Assembly (NCBI GenBank): GCA_947089905.1
Contig: CAMUMG010000001.1
Location: 310,001-374,000, forward strand
Reading direction: 5' to 3'
DNA length: 64,000 bases
Source of the DNA: an uncultured Lachnospiraceae bacterium
GTDB lineage: Bacteria; Bacillota; Clostridia; Lachnospirales; Lachnospiraceae
The position numbers and the translations under genes are program-made. Within the stretch, counting starts at the first letter, position 1; each line of letters starts with the position of its first letter. This document shows positions 44,179 to 52,764 of this stretch, piece by piece. The notes under the pieces are model-generated. The model did not search any database. It was given only the letters and a program-made list of their open reading frames with translations, and was not told the origin of the DNA.

Positions 44179-44951
44179 AACGCTACTTCCTCCACCAAAA
44201 CAATATCATCTGCAAGATATTTGATTTCTAAATCCTCAAATAATTCCTGCTGCTGCACTTCTAGCCGTCCCATCTTCATTAATTCAAGAACCCCTAAAAA
44301 TGTTACAATAATATCCATCTTTTCTGGTTTGGTTGATAAAAGAGAAGTAAATAAAAATTTTCGATGAGAAAGACCAAATTGCTGAATATTCAATACAGTC
44401 TTTGACAATGTTATTACTTCCTTTTCAATTTTTCCAAATTTGCTGCGAACTGGATCCATCTTATCTTCTCTTCGTTTCATAACAGTTTCAAAAATTTCTT
44501 GAAGTTTGGGCAGAGAAATATCTTTTAACAATTCTTGTGGAGAAATCTGTTTTGGAATATTTTTTAATTCATTTGGAATAGATGGTTCTTTAAACACTTC
44601 TTTTTCTGCGTCTATCTGCATATCTTTTAATTTTATAGAAACATACCGATACATTTTATATTCTAAAAGACGTTCTACCAATTCAGCTCGAGGATCAGCT
44701 TGGTCTTTCTCCTCTTTCTTTTCTTCTCTTGGTAAAAGCATCTGAGATTTAATTTTAAGTAATGTGGCCGCCATCACTAAAAATTCACTCATAACCTCTA
44801 AATCTTTTTCCTGCATGGAATGAATATAATCTAAATACTGCTCGGTTATCTCTACAATCGGAATATCAAAAATATTCATCTTATTTTTATCAATTAAATG
44901 TAAAAGAAGATCAAAAGATCCTTCAAAAGACTGTAGTTTTACCGGAAGCAT
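44175..44951 (-). CDS. scpA: Segregation and condensation protein ScpA
   Basis: Kleisin of the SMC condensin, 258 residues from ATG 44951 (7 bases after AAAGGAG; the upstream GTG at 44957 abuts that site). The N-terminal LQSFEGSFDLLLHLIDKNKM and C-terminal winged-helix region with VTFLGVLELMK are typical. Confidence 0.96.
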   Translation of the reverse strand: MLPVKLQSFEGSFDLLLHLIDKNKMNIFDIPIVEITEQYLDYIHSMQEKDLEVMSEFLVMAATLLKIKSQMLLPREEKKEEKDQADPRAELVERLLEYKMYRYVSIKLKDMQIDAEKEVFKEPSIPNELKNIPKQISPQELLKDISLPKLQEIFETVMKRREDKMDPVRSKFGKIEKEVITLSKTVLNIQQFGLSHRKFLFTSLLSTKPEKMDIIVTFLGVLELMKMGRLEVQQQELFEDLEIKYLADDIVLVEEVAL

Positions 44952-44963
44952 ACTCACTCTCCT

Positions 44964-45575
44964 TTACATCAATACTGTAATCAAACGGATTCCTATTGTA
45001 GGAATCAGCCTAATCAGTACCAAAAACAGCCAAACTGCTTTTGTCATATAATCCATTTTCACTAAAGGCAAAAAGCGATCTGGACGCACCCCTGCAATTA
45101 CTAATGCCATATCATTTGTTGACATGGGAAACAGATTGGTTAGGAACATTCCGAGGCTAAATACTGCCAGATAAAAGAATAATAGATTTAAAAACTGTAC
45201 TACCATTCCCTGTGAAGTTATAATAATTAAAGAATCATCCATATGAAATCCTAGACGAAGAACGATTATAGATATAAAGAATGAAACAATTAACGCAATC
45301 CATCCTGTTAATCCAACCAATAGATTACTATGTCGTTCCCTAAAACGTATTAGATATGGTCTACTAAATCCTGCACTTCCAATTATTAAAAAAAACAACC
45401 CCAAGCCGTCTAAATACTCTTTAAACCGAAAAATTTCCCGAAATCGAAATAGTGCTTTATGATACATTTTTTTATCCATCCGGTACGTTAAAAATGCTTT
45501 GGGGAATTCATGAAAAATCATTACTAAACATCCGGAAAAGATTGCTGCTATTGTTTCAATCAGCCAATTTTTCAC
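44964..45575 (-). CDS. Degenerate M50/site-2-protease-like membrane protein
   Basis: 203 residues, about five membrane segments. It aligns by eye with the short M50 proteases often found beside scpA: first helix ends IFHEFPKA (His22, Glu23), where active enzymes have HExxH; position 26 is Lys, so the second zinc histidine is missing. The later NLFPMSTND corresponds to the N-P-D-G region. Likely a pseudoprotease. It overlaps the phosphoesterase gene by 20 bases. Confidence 0.65.
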   Translation of the reverse strand: MKNWLIETIAAIFSGCLVMIFHEFPKAFLTYRMDKKMYHKALFRFREIFRFKEYLDGLGLFFLIIGSAGFSRPYLIRFRERHSNLLVGLTGWIALIVSFFISIIVLRLGFHMDDSLIIITSQGMVVQFLNLLFFYLAVFSLGMFLTNLFPMSTNDMALVIAGVRPDRFLPLVKMDYMTKAVWLFLVLIRLIPTIGIRLITVLM

Positions 45576-46464
45576 CTTCTATACTCCTTTTCTGCCTCTT
45601 TAGCTCAATCCCAACTAATTCTGGTCGATTAAAAATTCGGATTGGAATGGTATGAGTTCCAAGTCCTCTCGATAAAATCAACCTAGATTCCTTTTCTTGA
45701 AAACATCCATAATCATATACAGGAAAGAGTTCATACTGTGGAGAAATAACTCCTCCCAGCTTTGGCAAAATTACAATTCCCCCATGTACATGTCCTGAAA
45801 GTACTAAATCAGCTCCCCACCCTGCATATTCTTTAAAATAAGCTGGCATATGTGCCAATAAAATCTGATATCCTCCATGAAAAGCTGTTCCTATTAAACC
45901 GTTTAATTCTTCTTTGCTTAGACTTGGACGTTTTCCTCTTTTATAATAAAAGGACAGAGGAAGTGTCAATCCTGTAATAGTTACAATCGCTTCTCCCTTT
46001 TGAAGTGTAATAGAAGTATTATCTAAAAAAAATACTCCTGCTTTTTCTAATTGTATTTTAAACTCTTCAAATGATACTTTTGTCTGTCTTCCGGATAATT
46101 CAAACTGCTTCCATTTTTCTTCATGGTTTCCCAATGAATAATAGACTGGATAATTTTTCGCCAGTTCTAATATAAAATGAAGCCCTTTTTGTGCTTTTTT
46201 TAATTTATTTGCTGTAATCAAATCTCCAGATAGACAGACAATATCAGGGTTTAGACATTTTAATCTCTGAAGCAGCTTGGTATTATCTTTTCCATATTGA
46301 TTGTTGTGAAGATCCGTTAGAAGAGCAATTCGAAATCCGTCTAACTCTTGTGGAAGTTTCGTTTGATAAAGTTGATAGTTGGACACCTCTAATTTTTTAT
46401 TTTCAAAAATAAAATATCCAATCAATAATAAAAAGAAAATTAATCCAATACATAGCAGCTTCAT
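45556..46464 (-). CDS. Membrane-anchored metallophosphoesterase
   Basis: 302 residues with an N-terminal membrane helix (1-20). Calcineurin-like metal motifs: LLTDLHNN (D, H), SGDLI, LGNHEEK, HMPAY and SGHVHGG. Resembles YkuE/YaeI-type phosphoesterases acting at the outer membrane face; substrate unproven. Confidence 0.9.
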   Translation of the reverse strand: MKLLCIGLIFFLLLIGYFIFENKKLEVSNYQLYQTKLPQELDGFRIALLTDLHNNQYGKDNTKLLQRLKCLNPDIVCLSGDLITANKLKKAQKGLHFILELAKNYPVYYSLGNHEEKWKQFELSGRQTKVSFEEFKIQLEKAGVFFLDNTSITLQKGEAIVTITGLTLPLSFYYKRGKRPSLSKEELNGLIGTAFHGGYQILLAHMPAYFKEYAGWGADLVLSGHVHGGIVILPKLGGVISPQYELFPVYDYGCFQEKESRLILSRGLGTHTIPIRIFNRPELVGIELKRQKRSIEGEKLAD

Positions 46465-46537
46465 TCTCTTTCCCTTCTCTTACTTTTTTATTACATTTAA
46501 GACTTCTCTATTACTATACAGACAACCATACTCTCTG

Positions 46538-47737
46538 TCAATATAAATACTCATATAATAATTTTTCAAGATAATCCAGATATTTTGCCTTTTCTATCTC
46601 TTCCTCTGCGTATAATGCCACTCTTCCAAGTTCTGCTCCATTTCGTTCATAAATAATATTTCCAATTATAGTTTCCTTTGTTATGGGAGCCTTTACTTCT
46701 TTTAATAGTTCAAATCGTCGGCTGATTTCAGAAGGAGTCACCCCTTTTAAACAAACGTAAGAAAAAGTATCCCTAATTATTGGCATAACTTCTTCCTTTA
46801 CCCCTCCTCGTACAGATACCGGTGAAAAATCAAAACCTTCTGCATTATCTCTATAAATACTACAATTAGCAAATCCATAGTTTAATAAAGTTGCTGCTTC
46901 TGAAAATCTCGTTTTCGTATCTGGAGCTGCCATAATTACTGCAATTAAATCCATATCATTTCTTCTTGCCGTTGCGGATAAACAATATTTTGCCAATCCA
47001 GTTGAACCTGTTTTTAAACCAGTAATTCCTTCATAGGAACGAATCAGTTTATTTGTATTTGTAAGCCCAAATTCAGTCTGTCCTTTTTTGGTTGTATGTA
47101 TAAAAGTGTCCATCCAGACCGTTGAATAATTACTGATCTGGGGATGATGGATTATTAATTCTCTAGACATTTTTGCAACATCTAGGGCACAAGAATAATG
47201 ACTATCTGTGTCTAATCCATAACAGTTGACAAAATGAGTATGTTCCATTCCAAGCTCTTTTGCACGTTCATTCATACGTACTACAAATGCTTCCTCTGAT
47301 CCTGCGAGAAATTCCGCCATAGCAACACTTGCATCATTTGCACTGGCAATACTGATACATTTAATCATCGTATTGACATCCTGTGTTTCATATGGTTCTA
47401 AATAAACTTGAGATCCTCCCATTCCCGCTGCATGTTCACTGACAGGAACTTTATCTGTCAATGTAATCTTTCCTTCCTCTAATGCCTCAAAAATCAACAG
47501 TAAAGTCATAATTTTTGTGATACTTGCTGGTCGTAGTTGTTTCGTTTCATTCTTCGAATAAATCACTTCGCCTGTTGAACCTTCCATTAAAACTGCTGCC
47601 TCACAGGTAAGTGTAATATCCTGCGAATTCTTAGAGGTATCTGGTTCTGCTGTAATGATAACAGGTTTTGTACATGTACTAAACAGAATCATTCCTCCGA
47701 GCATTTTCGCCAGAGTCTTTTTGAATGATGACTTCAT
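46538..47737 (-). CDS. D-alanyl-D-alanine carboxypeptidase (S11), DacF-like
   Basis: 399 residues with a signal peptide (about 1-30). Motifs SITK, SAN (SANDASVAMAE) and KTG (LKTGSTGLAKY) are present, with a C-terminal PBP5-type domain. Its position near pdp, a SpoIIM-like gene and nudF recalls the Bacillus dacF neighbourhood, suggesting a sporulation-linked form. A 10-base palindrome GGCATATGCC lies 18 bases before the start. Confidence 0.92.
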   Translation of the reverse strand: MKSSFKKTLAKMLGGMILFSTCTKPVIITAEPDTSKNSQDITLTCEAAVLMEGSTGEVIYSKNETKQLRPASITKIMTLLLIFEALEEGKITLTDKVPVSEHAAGMGGSQVYLEPYETQDVNTMIKCISIASANDASVAMAEFLAGSEEAFVVRMNERAKELGMEHTHFVNCYGLDTDSHYSCALDVAKMSRELIIHHPQISNYSTVWMDTFIHTTKKGQTEFGLTNTNKLIRSYEGITGLKTGSTGLAKYCLSATARRNDMDLIAVIMAAPDTKTRFSEAATLLNYGFANCSIYRDNAEGFDFSPVSVRGGVKEEVMPIIRDTFSYVCLKGVTPSEISRRFELLKEVKAPITKETIIGNIIYERNGAELGRVALYAEEEIEKAKYLDYLEKLLYEYLY

Positions 47738-47813
47738 CCTGATCTACCTTCTATGGCATATGCCGCTTGTTTTATTATCATTGTATGGAAAAGTGTCCAA
47801 AATATACCTCTTG

Positions 47814-48173
47814 TCAAGAATCCACTACTCGAATTCTACAGTTAAATTTCATATTGTGATAACTTGCACAAATAATTACAACTCCTGTCCGTTTTGCATA
47901 AACAATACCACTTCGATTAACAGATGCTACTTTAAAATCACTTGTAGAATATTGTATCCTTACATTTTTTGCTTTGACTTTTAAGCGAATCTTTTCCCCT
48001 ACTGTTAAAGTATATTCTGTTTTTACAAAACCATTTGTATTAGATATAGGAAACCAGATTATTGATGTTGATGAATAAGGTAATAATACACGAACTAGTA
48101 AACAAAAGGCGATTAGGTAAAATAAAATAGAAAACGGATTAAAAGTTGTTTTTCTTTTTTTAAAAAAAGACAT
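47814..48173 (-). CDS. Membrane-anchored BIG2 (Ig-like) domain protein
   Basis: 119 residues: cytoplasmic basic start (KKRKTT), one membrane helix (about 13-32), and an extracytoplasmic segment (about 50-118) resembling a bacterial Ig-like BIG2 domain (LTVGEKIRLKV, YSTSDFKVASVNRSGIVYAK, GVVIICAS). Probably wall-facing. No enzymatic domain. Confidence 0.75.
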   Translation of the reverse strand: MSFFKKRKTTFNPFSILFYLIAFCLLVRVLLPYSSTSIIWFPISNTNGFVKTEYTLTVGEKIRLKVKAKNVRIQYSTSDFKVASVNRSGIVYAKRTGVVIICASYHNMKFNCRIRVVDS

Positions 48174-48201
48174 AACTCTCTCCTAGTTTTCCTCTTCTAT
48201 A

Positions 48202-49557
48202 TTATAATACGAAATCTTTTTCTATTGTTTCCGCTTCTTGGTATCCTTTTTCTGTTATAATTCCATACCAGTGTTTTGGAGGCTTTTTGAACTCTTTTGA
48301 AATCTGAACAGCATGAAAAAAGCGTTCCTTTGCCCTCTCTAACTTTTCTTTTGAATTAGCGTAAAATACTGCTAAAGGTTCTCCTTTTTTTACTGGATCT
48401 CCAAGTTTTTTCTTTAACCAAAATCCAACTGCTGGATCAATCGAATCTTCTTTTTTAGTTCTTCCTCCTCCTAATATTAAAGAAACCATTCCTAACTCAC
48501 CAGTAGAAAAAGATGTGACAAATCCATCTTCTTTTGAAGTTACTTCTTGTATAATAGATGCAGGTGCAAGCAGGTTAATATCTCGAATGGTATGGAGATC
48601 TCCTCCTTGTGCCATAACCAATTCTTCAAATTTTTCATATGCTTTTCCTGATGTAATTGTTTCCATCAATAATTTTTTTGCTTCTTTTAGACTTGTCGCT
48701 CGTTTTGCACCATAAACTAAGTAAGAGCCTAAAATGAAGCAGTCTTCTAAAAGATCTTTTGCACCTATCTCTCCGCGTAATATTCCTACTGCTTCTTTTA
48801 CTTCCAGTGCATTTCCCACTGCATAACCAAGTGGCTGATTCATATCTGTGATTACTGCATAGGTAGTCCGTCCCGCTTTTATTCCAATGCTTGTCATTTC
48901 CTGTGCTAAATGAATGGCCTCCTGTTGTGTTTTCATAAATGCACCACTTCCTGTTTTTACATCTAGTACTAATACATCTGCTCCTGCTGCAAGCTTTTTA
49001 CTCATAATACTACTTGCAATGAGTGGTAGACTGTCTACCGTAGCTGTAACATCTCTAAGAGCATATAGTTTTTTATCTGCGGGAGCAAGTGTCTTCGTTT
49101 GACTTGTAACAGCAATCTTTATCCTTTCCACTTGATCTAAAAATTCTTTTTCGGAAAGGGCTGTTTTTAATCCGGGAATACTTTCTAATTTATCAATTGT
49201 ACCCCCTGTATACCCAAGTCCCCTTCCTGACATTTTTATCATGGGAATTCCCAGTGCTGCAACCATTGGAGCTAAAATTAATGTTGTTTTATCCCCAACA
49301 CCGCCTGTACTGTGTTTATCTACTTTATATCCTGAAATTTTCGAAAGATCTAAACATTCTCCACTTTCTGCTATAGCCATAGTAAAATCTAATAGTTCTC
49401 TTTCTGTCATTCCTTGAAAACAAACTGCCATTAAAAAAGCAGACATTTGATAATCTGGAATTTCTTCCCTTACATATCCATTAACCAGAGCATAAAGTTC
49501 TTGTTTTGTCAACTCTCTTTTTTCTTTCTTTTTTTCAATCAAATCATACATAAACAT
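48202..49557 (-). CDS. pdp: Pyrimidine-nucleoside phosphorylase
   Basis: Phosphorolysis of uridine, thymidine or deoxyuridine. ATG 49557 lies 8-10 bases after AGAGG, giving 451 residues; the longer frame runs through the promoter region. Signatures: KHSTGGVGDKTTLILAP (phosphate site), MSGRGLGYTGGTIDKL, and a C-terminal domain. It is next to the dacF-like and BIG2 genes. Confidence 0.95.
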   Translation of the reverse strand: MFMYDLIEKKKEKRELTKQELYALVNGYVREEIPDYQMSAFLMAVCFQGMTERELLDFTMAIAESGECLDLSKISGYKVDKHSTGGVGDKTTLILAPMVAALGIPMIKMSGRGLGYTGGTIDKLESIPGLKTALSEKEFLDQVERIKIAVTSQTKTLAPADKKLYALRDVTATVDSLPLIASSIMSKKLAAGADVLVLDVKTGSGAFMKTQQEAIHLAQEMTSIGIKAGRTTYAVITDMNQPLGYAVGNALEVKEAVGILRGEIGAKDLLEDCFILGSYLVYGAKRATSLKEAKKLLMETITSGKAYEKFEELVMAQGGDLHTIRDINLLAPASIIQEVTSKEDGFVTSFSTGELGMVSLILGGGRTKKEDSIDPAVGFWLKKKLGDPVKKGEPLAVFYANSKEKLERAKERFFHAVQISKEFKKPPKHWYGIITEKGYQEAETIEKDFVL

Positions 49558-49591
49558 TACTATCATTCCTCTCATCAGAGCTTTTTCTTTC

Positions 49592-49620
49592 AGTATAATC
49601 AAAAAGTGAAATTCAAACAA
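49592..49620 (-). promoter_or_regulatory. Promoter of pdp
   Basis: Minus strand TTGTTT (49620-49615), 17-base spacer, TATACT (49597-49592). Back to back with the DAHP synthase promoter. Confidence 0.7.
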
Positions 49621-49628
49621 GTGAAATC

Positions 49629-49657
49629 TTGACGGATTTAGAAAAAAACGATACAAT
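49629..49657 (+). promoter_or_regulatory. Promoter of DAHP synthase
   Basis: TTGACG (49629-49634), 17-base spacer, TACAAT (49652-49657). This lies within what would be the 5' end of the longest possible ORF, arguing against translation from TTG 49629. Confidence 0.85.
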
Positions 49658-49697
49658 AGAACATAGTGCACAAATTTTAGGAAAGGGTACAAGATTT

Positions 49698-50729
49698 ATG
49701 AGTTTTCAATATGTACAAAAGGTTGTTTCTCCAGATGAATTAAAGGACATGCTTCCTATGAGTGAATTTGGTATAAAGGTAAAAAAAGAACGAGATGCTG
49801 CGATTCGAGAGGTTTTTACTGGAGAATCAAATAAATTTTTAGTAATTATCGGACCTTGTTCCGCAGATAACGAAGAGGCTGTTTGTGATTATCTAACTCG
49901 ATTAGCAGCTACAGCAGAGAAAGTAAAAGATAAATTGATTATTATTCCACGTATTTATACAAATAAACCACGTACTACTGGCGAGGGTTATAAAGGAATT
50001 GTCCATCAACCAGATCCAGAAAAAGCTCCTGATTTAAAAGAAGGATTAATTGCAATGCGTAAAATGCACCTGCGAGCAATTAATGAAACTGGCCTGACTG
50101 CTGCAGATGAAATGCTTTATCCAGAAAACTGGCCATATGTTGAGGACATTCTCTCCTATGTTGCTGTCGGAGCACGTTCTGTAGAGGATCAACAGCACCG
50201 ACTTACTATCAGTGGTATCGATGTTCCTGCAGGCATGAAAAATCCCACCAGTGGAGATCTCTCTGTTATGTTAAATTCCTGTATCGCTGCTCAAGGTCAT
50301 CACGCTTTTCTCTATCGTCAATGGGAAGTTCACACTACAGGTAATCCACTCACCCATACGATCCTTAGAGGGGCAGTAAATAAACGGGGGCAGTCTATTC
50401 CAAATTATCACTATGAAGATTTAATTCGACTTCATGAAATGTATCAAGAACACCCTCAACTTAAAAATCCGGCAGTTATTATTGATACAAATCACGCAAA
50501 TTCGAATAAGATGTACCAAGAACAGCCAAGAATTGTAAATGAAGTTTTACACAGTCGACGTGTTAATCCAGAGCTTGCAAAATTAGTAAAAGGAGTAATG
50601 GTTGAAAGTTATTTAGAATCCGGAAATCAAAAGGTAGGCGGCCATATTTATGGAAAATCAATTACAGATGCCTGTCTAGGTTGGGAAGAATCCAAACGAT
50701 TAATCGATACGATTGCAGAATGGATTTAA
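49698..50729 (+). CDS. 3-deoxy-7-phosphoheptulonate (DAHP) synthase, type I
   Basis: First enzyme of the shikimate pathway. ATG 49698 follows AGGAAAGGG by 9 bases and a promoter at 49629, giving 343 residues starting MSFQYVQKV. Motifs LVIIGPCSADN, IIPRIYTNKPRTTG, ARSVEDQQHR and DTNHANSNK are present. No ACT or chorismate mutase domain; feedback type not assigned. Ends in TTAA shared with the convergent gene's stop. Confidence 0.96.
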   Translation: MSFQYVQKVVSPDELKDMLPMSEFGIKVKKERDAAIREVFTGESNKFLVIIGPCSADNEEAVCDYLTRLAATAEKVKDKLIIIPRIYTNKPRTTGEGYKGIVHQPDPEKAPDLKEGLIAMRKMHLRAINETGLTAADEMLYPENWPYVEDILSYVAVGARSVEDQQHRLTISGIDVPAGMKNPTSGDLSVMLNSCIAAQGHHAFLYRQWEVHTTGNPLTHTILRGAVNKRGQSIPNYHYEDLIRLHEMYQEHPQLKNPAVIIDTNHANSNKMYQEQPRIVNEVLHSRRVNPELAKLVKGVMVESYLESGNQKVGGHIYGKSITDACLGWEESKRLIDTIAEWI

Positions 50730-51346
50730 GTATTTCCCTTCTCTATCCATTGTAATGCCCAATTAAGCACTGGCTGCCCAAACCATGCAGCTAGTGCTGC
50801 ATCAAAAGCAGATAACAATAGAGTTAATAAAATCCAAGGGATATACTTTTTTAAAAGAATACCCCCATTTCCATGAAAAGACTGTCCATTTTGAGTTTCT
50901 GTTAAAAATCTGAATCCAAATTTTAGGCACAGATAATATAAAGGAATTAATGCAATCAATTCAGGAAAATAATTACAAATTCCGATAAAAATTCCTTTTA
51001 TTTTATATTGTATGATAAAGGCTCCAAATAAAAAACTGATCTGAAAACTTTTTTTTACAATACAAAATAGATAATAGGGCAATCCAAATATGGTAAAATC
51101 TAAAAGCCAAAAGATCAAAACTTTTTTGGCTTTTTCTAAAAAGATATATCCAAAAAATTCGAATACATTCATAATATCTGCTGCCGCTTCTCTTTTATAA
51201 CCTGTATAAAACCGAATTAGTGTTTCTGGAAACCATTTTTTCATTCCCTGTACTACTAATTGACCAAGAATAATTCCCAATATTGCCAAAAACATTGGCA
51301 ATATTAAAAAACTTCTCTTTTGTTGATCTACAATTTTTTTGCCCAT
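50726..51346 (-). CDS. SpoIIM-like membrane protein
   Basis: 206 residues, five or so membrane segments. The middle region (VLIFWLLDFTIFGLPYYL followed by a long hydrophobic stretch and FPELIALIPLYYL) resembles SpoIIM, a component of the SpoIIDMP engulfment complex. nudF next door and pdp/dacF nearby match the Bacillus nudF-spoIIM region. Identification by family resemblance and context. Confidence 0.75.
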   Translation of the reverse strand: MGKKIVDQQKRSFLILPMFLAILGIILGQLVVQGMKKWFPETLIRFYTGYKREAAADIMNVFEFFGYIFLEKAKKVLIFWLLDFTIFGLPYYLFCIVKKSFQISFLFGAFIIQYKIKGIFIGICNYFPELIALIPLYYLCLKFGFRFLTETQNGQSFHGNGGILLKKYIPWILLTLLLSAFDAALAAWFGQPVLNWALQWIEKGNT

Positions 51347-51406
51347 AATGCCTCTTTAGACAACCTTTGTTATCCCTACTCTATGAGCGGCACAGAAAAA
51401 ATATTC

Positions 51407-51937
51407 TCAAAGCTTCTTGTTTTTATATGCTAACAGGGCAGCAATTGTTTTCGCGTCCATAATCTCTCCACGGTAAATCATTTCAATCAGATCTTGTAAT
51501 GGATATCTTTCTACTTCTACATATTCATCTTCATCTAAATGCTGTTTCGACGGCTGTAATTGTTCTGTATAATAAATTCCTATCTTTTCATTACAATATG
51601 CTACAGTAGTATATAGATCTAATAAATGTTCTATCCGCTCTGAGCGGTATCCAGTTTCTTCTTCTAATTCCCTTGCTGCTGCCGTTTTTGTATCCTCTCC
51701 TGGATTTAGTCCTCCTGCTGGAATTTCTAATGTAAAACGATTGATTGCATTTCTATACTGTCGAACCATAATAATTTTTCCATCGGAATCTACAGGCAAT
51801 ATTGCTGCTGCTCCTTTATGATTGATAAAGTCATAAAAAGCTTCTTTTCTATCCGGCAGTTCTAAAGTATCTTCATAATATTCAAAAATATGTCCTTTTC
51901 TTATTAATTTTCTATCTTTTCTCTTTAATTGTTCCAT
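51407..51937 (-). CDS. nudF: ADP-ribose pyrophosphatase (Nudix)
   Basis: 176 residues from ATG 51937, 5 bases after GGAGG. Nudix box from GLNPGED through RELEEETGY; the typical GEIMDAKTIAALLAYK end is present. Hydrolyses ADP-ribose to AMP and ribose 5-phosphate. Located between a SpoIIM-like gene and proC. Confidence 0.93.
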   Translation of the reverse strand: MEQLKRKDRKLIRKGHIFEYYEDTLELPDRKEAFYDFINHKGAAAILPVDSDGKIIMVRQYRNAINRFTLEIPAGGLNPGEDTKTAAARELEEETGYRSERIEHLLDLYTTVAYCNEKIGIYYTEQLQPSKQHLDEDEYVEVERYPLQDLIEMIYRGEIMDAKTIAALLAYKNKKL

Positions 51938-51953
51938 TTCATCCTCCAAACAG

Positions 51954-52763
51954 TTATAAGTTTCCTTCTTTTAACTGAATTGCTCTTTGATAACAGGCAT
52001 CTGTAGCTGCAATTATGGCACTGCGAAATCCCTTTTGTTCTAATGCTAAAACTCCTGAAATTGTAGTTCCGCCTGGTGAACATACGGCATCTTTTAGTAC
52101 TCCTGGATGAAGTCCCGTTTCTAATACCATCTTTGCTGCTCCAAGTACCGTTTGTGCTGCCATTTCATATGCGGTTTTTCGCGGAATCCCATATTTAACT
52201 GCACTATCTGCAAGTGCTTCTATAAATAAATACACATATGCTGGAGAACTTCCACTTGCACATACCGCAGCATCCATTAATTTCTCTGGTATAATACAAA
52301 AATGTCCAAAGGAAGTTAATAGTGTTTCTATTATAGTCTGCTCCTCTTTTGTAAACTCATCATCGGAATAACAAAGCTCTGTCATACCTTCCTTTACCAT
52401 AGCAGGTGTATTTGGCATAATCCGCACAACACGAGTTTTTTCTTTAAGACGTTGTTTTATATCCTTTATTGTCAATGAAACAATACAAGAAATTATAATC
52501 TGTTCTTTTTTTAAATGTCCCTCTAGCTTTTTAGCTACCTCTTCAAAATGCTGTGGCTTTACTGCTAAAACAAGAATTTGGCAGTTTTGAATTAATTTTT
52601 GTAACTCTATTATATAATCCACTCCGGTCTTTTCTTTGATTTCCTGCATATGTTTTAAAGTTGCCGATGTATAAGTTACCTCATCTATTCCAAAAGCTTT
52701 AATCGCACCACACAACATAGGATATCCCATATTCCCAATTCCAATAAAACCAATCTTTTTCAT
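51954..52763 (-). CDS. proC: Pyrroline-5-carboxylate reductase
   Basis: Last step of proline synthesis. ATG 52763 follows one base after the aminotransferase stop (TAAGATG), suggesting translational coupling; length 269 residues. Rossmann motif GFIGIGNMG, VRIMPNTPAMV and the C-terminal SPGGTTISGVLALE are intact. proB and proA are 7-9 kb away on the same strand. Confidence 0.95.
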   Translation of the reverse strand: MKKIGFIGIGNMGYPMLCGAIKAFGIDEVTYTSATLKHMQEIKEKTGVDYIIELQKLIQNCQILVLAVKPQHFEEVAKKLEGHLKKEQIIISCIVSLTIKDIKQRLKEKTRVVRIMPNTPAMVKEGMTELCYSDDEFTKEEQTIIETLLTSFGHFCIIPEKLMDAAVCASGSSPAYVYLFIEALADSAVKYGIPRKTAYEMAAQTVLGAAKMVLETGLHPGVLKDAVCSPGGTTISGVLALEQKGFRSAIIAATDACYQRAIQLKEGNL

Positions 52764-52764
52764 C

